64,000 nucleotides of DNA, from assembly GCA_900095095.1 (NCBI GenBank), contig FMBT01000464.1, positions 1 to 64,000 of the forward strand. The letters run 5' to 3'. Positions 53,456 to 63,847 of this stretch are shown in pieces. The DNA comes from Fragilariopsis cylindrus CCMP1102 (lineage: Eukaryota; Bacillariophyta; Bacillariophyceae; Bacillariales; Bacillariaceae). The position numbers and the translations under genes were made by a program. Position 1 is the first letter of the stretch. The number at the start of each line of letters is the position of its first letter. The notes under the pieces are model-generated. The model was not told where the DNA came from, did not search any database, and saw only the letters and a list, made by a program, of their open reading frames with translations.

Positions 53456-55045
53456 ATGCTACTAGTAGAAGAATCGAATCATACAATTACCATGATGACG
53501 GAAAAGGAAGAACAAGAACAACGACTAAATGCGACTACAACTGCGTTAATCAAGCCGACCATTATCACTAGTAGCACAGTTGGTGATGGTGGGAGTGGTG
53601 ACTACGATGGTGACGATGGTGATGTTGAGCAGCAGGTGAATAATCCAATCATTGATACTACTATTAATAATAGTAAAGAATTGCGTCAACCGTTCCCAAT
53701 GAAAGTATATGAAATGTTAGAGGATGCAGATCGTCCCGAAAAGAATTTTTCACATATTGTATCATGGAATCCAATTGGAAATGGTTTTAAAGTACACAAC
53801 AAAGATTGTTTTACAAAGGAAATCGTTCCACATTACTTCAATCTAACTAAGTACAAGTCATTCCAAAGACAGGTAAGCAGTTATATTAATTAATGCACCT
53901 TCTATTGATAAAAGAAAACATATATTAATTTTGTTAATTGTCATTATTGGAGTTATAATTGTAATAGCCTCTCAATATTAATCTTATCCTGACACGTTCT
54001 TTTACATAATATTTCTTCCCATTTGTTTGTATATTTTCCAATTTAAATCGAAATATAAAACTAACTAATACGAAAACTGTAATGATAATAATAATAATAA
54101 TAAAAGCTGTCACTATACGGCTTCCAACGAATTACTGTTGGTCCAGATAAGGGATTACGATTTCATGATAAATTACGTCGTTCTCAACTAGAACTTGTTA
54201 AACAAATGAAACCTGTCGGATACAAACCACGTAATACGGGTAAAGGGGGGGAAATTACAAGTACTACTAAAGTTACAACAACATGTGCAACTCCTACAGT
54301 TGTAAAGACAACGACGACTGGTACTAGTACTAGTACTAGTATTGATTTAGTACCAGATCCAACAAATACTACAAGTACCACTACGATGATGACGGCGACT
54401 ACTCCTATTGTAAAACTAACAGAATATCCGCCGAAATCATCCGTAGCCCTGTCAGTAATATCCTCACATGAAGCAATCGATGCTCCTGCCGTTACGATGA
54501 CTGTTATCGATCACCCAAACATAGTCCTTATGTCATCTGGTAGTAGAAGTATCCCACCTGTAGTTTCGTCAAGCTCACTGATTAAACAACATCAAGATGC
54601 AATCATTATCGAAGAAAAACATCGACATCAATTGGAAAATAATAATAATAATAACAAGCATCGTTTCCATACAATATCACCCGAGGCGACATTCTCGATA
54701 CACACAGCAAGTAGCAATGGAGAATGTTCTGACAATGATAATACTATACGTGGTGGAGAGGGGAAAGGTAATTCATCCAATAGCAACAATTCGAACAATT
54801 CGAACAAACAAGATGATGAATACTACCAAAGGGATCAAGGAATACAACAGCAGCAACAACAACAAATAGGTCATTTTGAAGGTATGCTTTTTCATATAAT
54901 GTGTCCTACTCGAGAACTGGGAGTTAATGTAAAATTGAAATTACTGGAGGAATTTCATCCATCATCAAGTCTTTTGAAACTTGCTTCGAAATTTACTACT
55001 ACAAATACAACCAATGATAGATCTACAACAAACAACTCTCCTTAG
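53456..55045 (+). CDS. Heat-shock transcription factor
   Basis: Two exons, 53456-53872 and 54107-55045, joined phase 0 across a 234-nt intron (GTAAGC...AAAAG) that cuts the DNA-binding domain at the family's usual place. The HSF domain begins about residue 81: FPMKVYEMLED, FSHIVSWNPIGNGFKVHN, VPHYFNLTKYKSFQRQ-LSLYGFQRI, and ends DKGLRFHDKLRRSQLELVK. It should bind heat-shock elements (nGAAn repeats) in the nucleus; diatoms have many HSFs. The first 75 residues and the C-terminal half are Ser/Thr/Asn/Gln-rich with little structure; no clear heptad oligomerisation region is visible. The stop at 55043-55045 is followed in the same frame by a further open S/T-rich stretch, so the true end is uncertain. 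Confidence 0.88.
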
Positions 55046-56357
55046 ATGATATCTTCAACAACGTCAGTTCAGAAAGAACAACAAGTGGTACCGATACAAA
55101 CAACATCTAGCAACGATGGAGATTCAATAATGACGGATGTTACTACAACATCATCTTCTTCTTCGGACGTTACGACAATTGTTCCAGGAAAGAAACAAAA
55201 ACACCTACTACTACGAGTACGAGTACTACCACATCATTATCATTGTTATCGTCGTCACTGTCGCCGTCTCAGAAGAATCAAACAACGTATTACCAATAGA
55301 CCACACACATTGTATGGACGCATTAGATTTTCTTGCCATTAATATCAATACGAGAGTATGAATGAATGAAGATGATGATAGTAATAGACGATAAGATTGA
55401 TTGTATATAATCATACTTGTGCTCTTACTTCGACCACCACCAATGCACAAACAAACACACACCACACACACACATACAGGATGGTTGCAATGACGAGAAT
55501 ATAATCGTATTACAAAAGATAAATAGCGCACACATAATACGAAGATGACAACACAATATCCCATATATATATTATATCTATGGGATATTGTGTAATAATT
55601 ATTTGTATTTTGTCGTAACGATTTACGAAACAATGTTTGTAGAATAAATTACACATTATGACTAGCTTATATATAGATAAATATACTGCCTCTTTATGAA
55701 TAGCTTTTCAATAATTATATATTGATGCAGAGTATGTATGTACTGTTATGTCTCCCATCCACTCAATACATGGTGATGATTGATGATAATCCCCAAGAGG
55801 TTACTGTACCCCTACATCCCTCATTGAAGAAAACATCCTAAAAGATGTAGGGATAACACATATACTTGTTCAATATTGTTGATGTGTCTGTATAATTATG
55901 GCAATGGTGAAGGAGGTATATTACAGTATGAACCTGTTGACTCATCAGATCCACTGCTCAGTAGCAAGCATTTTTATGAACTGATGTCTAGTGGATGCAT
56001 TTAACACTGTACGTGCAACATACAAAGATGGATCTTATCCACCAAATTTTGTGTATTCCAGTCAGTGTTCAGTGTTGTACAATAATTGCATATATTCATA
56101 GATACTACTATAATTTCTGTACTACCGTACGGTACAGTATGGATGGGGCGCGTAAAATGTACTCTGATTCACGACTGGAACCCGAAGAAAGAAGAATCAA
56201 AATCTTATTAGAGAATCGACGAAAATAATCACGAATAAATGACCTCCTCAACAAAATTTGTGGAAGAGAGAAAACTTCTTCATACACTTTAGTTTCACTG
56301 TGTCTATGCCTGAACTCGTACCAGAAACATAACATAAAATAGGTAGGCAAGAACATA
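55046..56357. other. HSF 3' flank and intergenic region
   Basis: About 1.3 kb. The first 315 bp stay coding-like in three successive frames (see findings). A perfect 15-bp hairpin lies at 55551-55593 and a shorter inverted repeat (CCCTACATC / GATGTAGGG) at 55810-55852. A 29-codon frame at 56142-56228 reads well (MDGARKMYSDSRLEPEERRI) but is too short to call. Confidence 0.5.
55551..55593. repeat. Perfect 15-bp inverted repeat (hairpin)
   Basis: ACACAATATCCCATA at 55551-55565 and its exact reverse complement at 55579-55593, with a 13-nt AT loop. It could be a transcript-end hairpin or a mini-element remnant. Confidence 0.85.
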
Positions 56358-58691
56358 ATGGCAGCTACTCATCGACGACCCGTTAATAATCCTTTTGCTA
56401 ATCGAGGTGGTGGAGGCGGTCCCAATGCACCCCGTCGTACTGTCGGAAACCAGGATCCTCGTTACGGAAACGGTGGCAATACTCACGGCAACCATCAAAA
56501 TCGAGGTCGGAAAGGTATTCTATCCAATCCATTAATGTGTTGTATCTTAACAATCTTTGGATTCATTTTTATCTATTATGGAATTCCCTCCGGCCAACCA
56601 TACCAATACGATGAATACAAGAGTAACAGCTCTATTTTGAAAGTAAACTCCGGCACAGCAGTTAAGGAGAGCTCCGGCACAGCAAATAAAGAGAGTAGTA
56701 CTGCCACCGACCAAATAACGGATAAGAATCCATATCAAAAAAAAGGAAAAGGAAAAAAGAAACGAAAGGCTAAACTTGCCGTGGACAAAGAAAAGGATGT
56801 AGACGAGGATGTAGACAAGACATATTTAAAGGACGAGAATGATTACAAGATCGAGGAGGAAGTACCGCAAAGATTATTTTCCCAGTCAGAAGAGGACAAA
56901 AACGAGAAAGAAGAAAAAGAATCGAGCAACGAATTTGATCATCCTTTCGATTCGAACAAATTTGGAAGCGTGGATGAAAAGGAAAATGAAGAGAAGGTGC
57001 AATCCACCGACGACGAAGAAAGAGCTAGAGGAATCAGTGGTGACTATCATGGAAATGAAAGTGAGGAGGAAAACGAAGATGAAAATGAAGATATAAATGA
57101 CAAGTTCGAAAAAATCATCGGAAAGAAACATGATGCCGAATTTGATGGAAGAGGAAGTGAGGATGTCGTAAAGGAAGGAGTAAGTGACCATACAAACAAA
57201 TCTGAAAGCGTGGATGAAAAGGAAAGTGAAGAGGTGGAGCAATCCGCCGACGAAGAAAAAACTGAAGGAAGTGAGGAAAACGAAGAAGAAGAAGAAGAAA
57301 CACCAAAGGATAAGTTCCAAGATATAAATAAAGACAAAGGAGATCCTGAAAAAGAAGAAGAAGATACCGAATACCATGGTAAAGAAAAAGAGGAGAGCGA
57401 AGAAGAGGAAACTAGTGGTAGCGGAGATCAAGAAAATGAGATCGAAAAAAATATAATAGAAGACGTTGATTCTGAAATCGTTGTTGTGGAGAAGGAAGGA
57501 GAAGCAGACGAAAACGGAGAACATCATGAGATTGACGAAAAAAATCATGATAACGATGATGACGAAAATAAGGAAGAAAACGAAAACGGTGAAGAAAACG
57601 TTGACGAAGATATGAAAGATAACCAGAAAGCTGACATTAATACTACAATCGTCTCGAACGTGACGGATGTAACGCCTTTGACAGATGAGACAGAGATATA
57701 TAATATTACCACTAACTCCTCGTCCTTTGGTGCTGATGAAGACAGCAATGTATCAGTAAATCATACTATCAGTGTAACGCCTCTGACAAATGAGACAGAG
57801 ATAAAGAATACTACCACTAACTCCTCGTCCTTTGGTGCTGATGAAGACAGCAATGTATCAGTAAATCATACTATCAGTGTAACGCCTTTGACAAATGAGA
57901 CAGAGATAAAGAATACTACCACTAACTCCTCGTCCATTGCCGTTGACGAAGACAGCAATGTATCAGTAAATCATACTATCAGTGTAACGCCTTTGACAAA
58001 TGAGACAGAGATAAAGAATACTACCACTAACTCCTCGTCCTTTGGTGCTGATGAAGACAGCAATGTATCAGTAAATCACACTATCAGTGTGACGCCTTTG
58101 ACAAATGAGAACGAGATGAAGAATACTACCACTAACTCCTCATCCATTGTCGTTGACGAAGACAGCGATGTATCAGTAAATCACACAATCAGTGTAACGA
58201 AAAAAAAGCGGAAGAAAAAGATGAAGACAAATTCCACCAGAACGTATACCGCTAAAGCTGTAAATGACACCATCACAGAAAACCTCACAAACATGACTGA
58301 GATACAAAATGATGCTTCATTTATCAACGCGACTGACAACAGCACAAGATCAGGTACATCATTACTTACAACCACAAGGAACCGCATGAATGAAACCATT
58401 ATTGTCATTCCAGAAAGCGGCATTTCCGCCTCTAATATTACAATTAGCAGTACAGTCAAGGTGGAATCAAAGATAAATGACAATAAAAATTCAACCACCA
58501 ACCATACCAGTAACGGGAACAACACAAAAACAAGCTCGTCCAAGTCAGATGCTCATATCAGCAACGAGGAAAAGTTTTGGTCAATAGTAGCACCTAAGAC
58601 AAACTTGATAGATCCTAATACTGAAGTAATTTCTTTAGAATCCAATGAACTCACTAACAAAACTGGGAGTTTGCGAGGTTCAATTGCGTAA
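56358..58691 (+). CDS. Acidic type II membrane protein with N-glycosylation repeats
   Basis: Single exon, 777 residues. A basic Gly/Asn/Arg-rich cytosolic head (1-54) is followed by one TM helix (about 57-75: NPLMCCILTIFGFIFIYYGI). Then comes an outer region: a Lys/Glu/Asp-rich segment of about 340 residues with EESEEEE-type runs, five tandem 35-residue repeats (57669-58193), a basic KKKRKKKMK patch, a further Thr/Asn/Ser-rich part and a short globular-looking end (FWSIVAPKTNLIDPNTEV). Each repeat holds about five N-x-S/T sites (NET, NTT, NSS, NVS, NHT). No enzyme domain is recognised. The design suggests a heavily glycosylated, highly acidic cell-surface or vesicle protein, perhaps cell-wall related; this is inference. 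Confidence 0.75.
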   Translation: MAATHRRPVNNPFANRGGGGGPNAPRRTVGNQDPRYGNGGNTHGNHQNRGRKGILSNPLMCCILTIFGFIFIYYGIPSGQPYQYDEYKSNSSILKVNSGTAVKESSGTANKESSTATDQITDKNPYQKKGKGKKKRKAKLAVDKEKDVDEDVDKTYLKDENDYKIEEEVPQRLFSQSEEDKNEKEEKESSNEFDHPFDSNKFGSVDEKENEEKVQSTDDEERARGISGDYHGNESEEENEDENEDINDKFEKIIGKKHDAEFDGRGSEDVVKEGVSDHTNKSESVDEKESEEVEQSADEEKTEGSEENEEEEEETPKDKFQDINKDKGDPEKEEEDTEYHGKEKEESEEEETSGSGDQENEIEKNIIEDVDSEIVVVEKEGEADENGEHHEIDEKNHDNDDDENKEENENGEENVDEDMKDNQKADINTTIVSNVTDVTPLTDETEIYNITTNSSSFGADEDSNVSVNHTISVTPLTNETEIKNTTTNSSSFGADEDSNVSVNHTISVTPLTNETEIKNTTTNSSSIAVDEDSNVSVNHTISVTPLTNETEIKNTTTNSSSFGADEDSNVSVNHTISVTPLTNENEMKNTTTNSSSIVVDEDSDVSVNHTISVTKKKRKKKMKTNSTRTYTAKAVNDTITENLTNMTEIQNDASFINATDNSTRSGTSLLTTTRNRMNETIIVIPESGISASNITISSTVKVESKINDNKNSTTNHTSNGNNTKTSSSKSDAHISNEEKFWSIVAPKTNLIDPNTEVISLESNELTNKTGSLRGSIA
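57669..58193 (+). repeat. Five tandem 105-bp coding repeats
   Basis: Units start at 57669, 57774, 57879, 57984 and 58089; each begins GT(A/G)ACGCC and encodes 35 residues starting VTPLTNETE. The first unit is the most diverged. Units alternate between an FGADEDS and an I(A/V)VDEDS version, pointing to duplication of larger blocks. Confidence 0.95.
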
Positions 58692-58936
58692 AATTTTCCT
58701 GAACGCATCCCTGATGGAATTACATATCATAGTATGAATAAATTATTTTATATACAAATAATTACAATTAAATATCGTAGCTATTAAATTACAAACATGC
58801 ACTTCTTATCTGGTCATTTTATAAACCGACCTCAAAGGGGCAAGGATCTTTCGCGCAACTTCATTACCATACATACACCTACTATATTCCTTACGGTTCT
58901 ATCAAGTTGAGTTGGGGTTGTTGCTTCCAACAATTC

Positions 58937-60376
58937 TTATCGTAGAGGAATCGGCGTCGCAATACCAACAGAATTCCCATCGCTAGTAGTAGTTACCCTC
59001 CGACCATAAATGCTGCCTTCAAACCCAGATTCAGAAAGATGCTCTAATTGACGCTGAAAAAAATTGTTTTGCATCGTTCCGAGAAACGGCCAAAGCATCT
59101 TCCCGAATAGACTGGGTCCAGCACGACTGATGGATAGAATTTCTACCTCAACATCTTGTGATCCGTCACGAAGAGCAACTGTAACTCGTTCTTCTCCACG
59201 AATAAAGTGTCCCCTAAGAGTAGAGTACGCTGTCGATGTGAAGAGTGTTTGCTGCGCATGTTGATCGACGACATCGTAAACGACCATAACAGGATTGATG
59301 GCATATATCCTTCGTTGCAAGCACGGAGGTAGGAATCCAGTTAATGATTTTGATGAAAAACTCACTAAGCGTCGTGATCCAAGGCTGCGATATAATGACG
59401 ACGACGAAGAATAAGATCCTAAATCAGAGTCGTCAATGATAGGTTGAACAGAATATCGGCGTGAAGAAGCGGGAATAGTAGTGCGTGGTGGTGGTTTCAA
59501 TCTACTATGTTGAGGGGATGAAACCGGAACTTCCATCATCCCCATAGATCCATCCGCTGACTGAAATTCCCAATCCAATGCCGCATCTCGAACTTGTTGA
59601 TAACATTCCTTTCCTCTACCTACTCGTTTCCGATATACGAGTATTCGCCAATCATCTTTTTTAAAGAAATTGTTATTATTTTTACTTTTTTGTTGAAATA
59701 TTCTCCATTTTGTTGTTAATCCTCCTTCTGTGTCGTCGTTCACCCCCCTTGCGTTATCGTTGATCACCTGCAATGACGGCCACCAAGATCGTTTCACAAT
59801 TTTTAGATCATCATCGTCATCACATTGTGTTCTCGAATTCGAAGAGGGATGATCGACGACATCATTTCGACTATGTTGATCCAGTATTTGTGGTTGTGGT
59901 TGTTGCTGTTGTTGTTGCGATATCTTTGTTTGAATTTGAATTAAAGGATTAGTAATTCCACATAGATTATGATTGAATTCATTACGTAGCATCATACATC
60001 GTATAAACTGGTTAGGGTCTTCTTCTTCAACACCGAACCAATGGAAAAGGCGTTCCGCATTCGGACTATGTCCTGTCATGAAGGAACCACGACGCCGTAT
60101 AGTACGACTACTACTACTATCGTTATCGCGACGAGATCTGCTACTAATTTTCATAAATTTGGGTTGGGATCGTTGTCGAATCAACCATGATTGGAGTTTC
60201 CTCTTGAATGGAGGAACTGTTACTTGGGATTGAGGAGGAGTTGCATCACACGTATAGCACCACAAATGACGATGAAATATCGCTATCGTTACAATGAACC
60301 CTACAGCTACTAGCATCCATCGGTCATTCACCCGTCGACATTTTATTCTGAAACGAGAGTTTACCATCGATACCAT
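58937..60376 (-). CDS. DUF1990 (UPF0548) domain protein with N-terminal TM
   Basis: Single exon, 479 residues. A TM or signal-anchor lies near residues 19-38 (RWMLVAVGFIVTIAIF). The DUF1990 domain occupies the second half: WRILVYRKRVGRGKECYQQV, ALDWEFQS, then YAINPVMVVYDVVDQ, STLRGHFIRGEERVTVALRD, VEVEILSISRAGPSLFG and FFQRQLEHL. The family occurs in plants and bacteria with no settled function. Here the domain is split by a long Ser/Pro/Arg-rich insert (about 293-355), and a Gln-rich loop lies before it. It converges with the glycosylation-repeat gene 245 bp away. Confidence 0.78.
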   Translation of the reverse strand: MVSMVNSRFRIKCRRVNDRWMLVAVGFIVTIAIFHRHLWCYTCDATPPQSQVTVPPFKRKLQSWLIRQRSQPKFMKISSRSRRDNDSSSSRTIRRRGSFMTGHSPNAERLFHWFGVEEEDPNQFIRCMMLRNEFNHNLCGITNPLIQIQTKISQQQQQQPQPQILDQHSRNDVVDHPSSNSRTQCDDDDDLKIVKRSWWPSLQVINDNARGVNDDTEGGLTTKWRIFQQKSKNNNNFFKKDDWRILVYRKRVGRGKECYQQVRDAALDWEFQSADGSMGMMEVPVSSPQHSRLKPPPRTTIPASSRRYSVQPIIDDSDLGSYSSSSSLYRSLGSRRLVSFSSKSLTGFLPPCLQRRIYAINPVMVVYDVVDQHAQQTLFTSTAYSTLRGHFIRGEERVTVALRDGSQDVEVEILSISRAGPSLFGKMLWPFLGTMQNNFFQRQLEHLSESGFEGSIYGRRVTTTSDGNSVGIATPIPLR

Positions 60377-60857
60377 TTTCGTAGTACTGTATGCGTTTCT
60401 CGTTTATTAACGTGATAGAAAAATAATGAGATTCGGTTCGATTAATTTCTTTATTGCTACTTCGTACTTATTTTTGTGTTGACACCCTTTTTTCCATTTT
60501 GAACCTCGTTTTTTTTTTGCATCCACCGATCGTTGATTATACTTTTTAATCACGAGAGTCAGTCGAGTCACATGAGGTATGCGGGTACGCGGACAGAACA
60601 ACCTGCAAAAAAAAGTTAGTATGACATCATTTATTTGTCGATGTTTCCTCCGAACTTCTTTAAAAAGAAAAGAAAAAAGGAATTAAAATTGAAGCAAGCA
60701 AACAACATGCAATACTCCTACTAGTAGCTAGCTAGTTTGTTGTGGTGTCAGTAGTTTTCAACAAAAAAGAAAAGTCGTTCCAAAAAAAATAAATACTAAG
60801 ACATCGGATACAGTACATTGCATTCATTTATTAATTGACAAACACACACAAGCCATA
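60377..60857. promoter_or_regulatory. Divergent intergenic region
   Basis: About 480 bp between divergent genes. Contains poly-T/A runs and CTAGTAGCTAGCTAG near 60718-60734, a small palindromic patch. No gene seen. Confidence 0.4.
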
Positions 60858-61986
60858 ATGGAGTTCACATCATCATCATCATCATCATTATCATTATCAT
60901 TATCATCATCTGATTGCAATAATAGATCTCTTAATATGAAGACACGACGACAGAAGAAAAAACAAATTTTGATAGTGTGGACGATGGTGATTGCGATGCT
61001 TATGATGATGATTATGATGAATAATATACCGATTGCTAACAGCCTTGCTTCTTCTGCTTCTAACTCATTAATGCAAAGAAGAAGCTTGACATCATTATCA
61101 TCGTTATCTTACTACGCAACAATAATTGGCTCAGCAACGAATATAGGAGGTGATGAAATAGAAATTCCTCGTCCTCCGTCAACAAGAATGCAACAGCGAC
61201 ACAATTCATCGTCGTATCCATTAGTAGAAGTTCTGGGTGTCGTGTCTGATGAAACTGAAGACGGCGACGATCCAACAATGATATACAACTCTGCAACTGC
61301 AACAAGCACCAGTAGCAGTACCAGTACTAGTAACAACATATTGATAAATACATGGAATAAAATAAAAAGTTCCATGAAATTTGATAAACAAGCTATTATA
61401 GGATTAGGATTCGATTTTGGTTTAACTTATAACTTTATCAGTAATATCAATGGTAGTATTACACTTTCTGTTGCTTGGTATATTGCATCCATGAAGGTAA
61501 GTAAGGAAAATAACACCTTGGTTTATTTTGTTAATATACTTATTATTGATCAATGAATGAAACAACGAAATATTACTATACACTCACATTATAAGTGTTT
61601 TTCCTTTTTCCATTTAATAACTTCTACTACCTCCCCTCGTTCTTTGGTTTGGTTTGTTTTTCTTTTTATTATATTATATTATTAAGACTGGTCTTTCACC
61701 ATTAGCACCTGGCAATTGGAGAGCACTTTTAGCAGCATATGCTAGTATGTATGTTATTGTTTGTTTTCTTCGACCAGTCCGTATAGCACTTGCATTAGGT
61801 GCGACACATAAAATGGAACGATTTCTTCAATATATGCAACAACGAATTGGTTGTAAAAGGCCAATTGCAATATTTGTTACAGGTGTGTTGGGTTTTGTTT
61901 TATGGGCAACATGTGCTGCTATCGGTGTAACATTAGCAAGTACACTTGCTGGTGTACCACTTTGGAGGTACGACTATATAAAATAA
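60858..61986 (+). CDS. Two-TM organelle-type membrane protein
   Basis: Exon 1 is 60858-61496 and exon 2 starts at 61687, after a 190-nt intron (GTAAGT...ATTAAG, phase 0). A poly-Ser start and strong hydrophobic segment (IVWTMVIAMLMMMIMM) resemble a signal peptide. A Ser/Thr-rich stretch follows, then a conserved core: FDKQAIIGLGFDFGLTYNFI, NINGSITLSVAWYIA, TGLSPLAPGNWRALLAAYAS, FLRPVRIALALGATHKMERF and a last hydrophobic helix GVLGFVLWATCAAIGV. It resembles small plastid membrane proteins of algae, function unknown. The frame ends at 61986 by reading past GGAG/GTACGA. Alternatively, splicing from 61967 to 62146 would give a different ending (VPLW-SALNTMWYDF...), so the 3' end is uncertain. 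Confidence 0.7.
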
Positions 61987-62846
61987 AAATACGTATCCAA
62001 AATGCAATTACTTATAATGGACATTATTATTTGCATTGTAATATATATATATATATATATATTGCATATTGCATATCATCATTTGATTGACTTTCCTGAT
62101 GTGATGTGATGTGATGTGATGTGGTGTGGTGTGATATCATTACAGTGCATTAAATACAATGTGGTATGATTTCTACAGTTTTTACATCTTATTTAATTTG
62201 TATTATATATTTCTATATGATTATCATTATTTTTAAGACAGTTGATAAATTTTTGAGGATATTAATTAAAACACACAATATTCATTATTATTTTATCGTA
62301 TTCGATCACATGAAGAAGAAACCATCCAATCCTGGTGTAGGCAGACCCTGTATTTTGATAGTAGGATATTATAAAAGTTCCGTGTACAATTAACTGCAGT
62401 TGAATTGAGTCACTTCATACTTAAGCAAAAGTACAGTAGAAAAGAACTTACATATTATATCTTTTTTATGACGAAAGTGAACCTATTAGTCTAATGCTAG
62501 TGCTACTTAAATCAAAAATTGCAGCATACTAGTTAGTATATAACAATATTGCTGCAACTACAATTAGTGTAGTCGTATTACTTGTCTTTAAGTGGAACAA
62601 TCGATGATAGTGTTATATCTACATGTATGTTGATAGATTTTTATGTGATTTTAAGAACATATAATTTATTCTATATATTTTTAAAATGTACTCCATATAA
62701 TTTTATACACAAATAATTACGTTGACATTCACATTTTTATTTTATCATTCATCTCGAAAAGATAGATGTATTCGTTTATATTTGTTTGCTTTTGGAAGTC
62801 GGTCGCGAAACAACAACCAACCACCTAACCAACAACTAAATATACT
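61987..62846. other. Convergent spacer
   Basis: About 860 bp. Contains (TA)n at about 62041-62060 and a GTGAT pentamer repeat at about 62098-62133; a possible extra 3' exon of the preceding gene starts at 62146. Otherwise AT-rich with no gene. Confidence 0.5.
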
Positions 62847-63847
62847 CTATTGTATAATACAACCACAAGATTTTTCACTTTTCGGTGTACATCCAACTTG
62901 TTCAGTATCAATGATTAATTCGGGTCCTGGTGTACCCTTTAATCCATCCGAATTGATGCAGTAAGATCGAACACAGTATGTCATCCCAGGTAATAAATCA
63001 ATCGCTTCACCTGTAACCAATTTACCTTCACTCTGTACTGACAATGATATACTACCAACAGGTTTTGTGTCCCATTGATGTTCAATTTGTTTCCATTCTA
63101 ATTCATATTTATCTATTGATGATATTGGTTTAAATTCTACTGAAATCGTCGTCTGTAATATATTTGATATTGCGGAAGAAGGATTATTTTTTTAAGAAGA
63201 GTCGTTAGTGATAATGTAGGTGAACGAATGAATGAATGGACGAAGAAATTGAATGAATAGATTGGATAAATTAATAAGCAACAGATCATATCTCTTCTCT
63301 TTTTTATTATTTCTTTTGTTTATTTTTCTTTTGGGCTCTTCTCTGATACTATCTAGCAAAATGGTGTCAACATGCTCTTTATTAAAAAGTCTGATCAAGG
63401 AGTCTAACGTCCGATTATTTTGTTTTTCTCGTCCTTGAAGGATGACGTTTCTCGCGTCATAATCCGAAAGAAAAAGAAAAAAAAGATACATAAATGGTAG
63501 ATAATAAATGATCCCTGGCTACAGTACAGTACGTTGCGTTGTCGTGTTTCGTTTGTGTTTGTTTCCTCTGGATATAGTTTTAAAAGAAAGGCAAAGCCTT
63601 CCTCGTCAACATAAACTTCTTTTACAAAGTAGTTCTGAAATCTCATGTAGAATTGCCATCATTGGAAACAAAACGAAACAAAGGATTTTGGTTGCACTCT
63701 GCATATGTCATTCTCGCTACTGATGATTTTGTTGTGCGTGTAATAAACAATACGACACAACAAACGATTTACAACACAGTAAACGACACATACCTCAGTA
63801 GCTTCTATTAATTCTGGTTTTGGACCGGCGGGGATAGACGCAGACAT
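62847..63847 (-). CDS. Small fibronectin-III protein with CaaX-like tail
   Basis: Two-exon model: 63847-63794 and 63152-62847, phase 0, 119 residues. The join MSASIPAGPKPELIEATE-TTISVEFKPI forms a single FN3 fold, continuing KYELEWKQIEHQWD, LLPGMTYCVRSYCINSDGL and PGPELIIDTE. It ends SEKSCGCIIQ; a C-terminal Cys-Ile-Ile-Gln is a good farnesylation (CaaX) box, so the protein may attach to membranes on the cytosolic side. The 641-nt intron is long for this window and contains a protein-like stretch at about 63540-63641 (NYFVKEVYVDEEGFAFLLKL) bordered by AG and GT in the right phase, so a middle exon cannot be excluded. Confidence 0.7.

Noticed and set aside
56886-57548. 220-codon minus-strand open frame rich in Phe/Leu
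   Set aside because: It is the antisense of the Glu/Lys-rich region of the acidic membrane protein; the Phe richness is a by-product of GAA/AAA codons.
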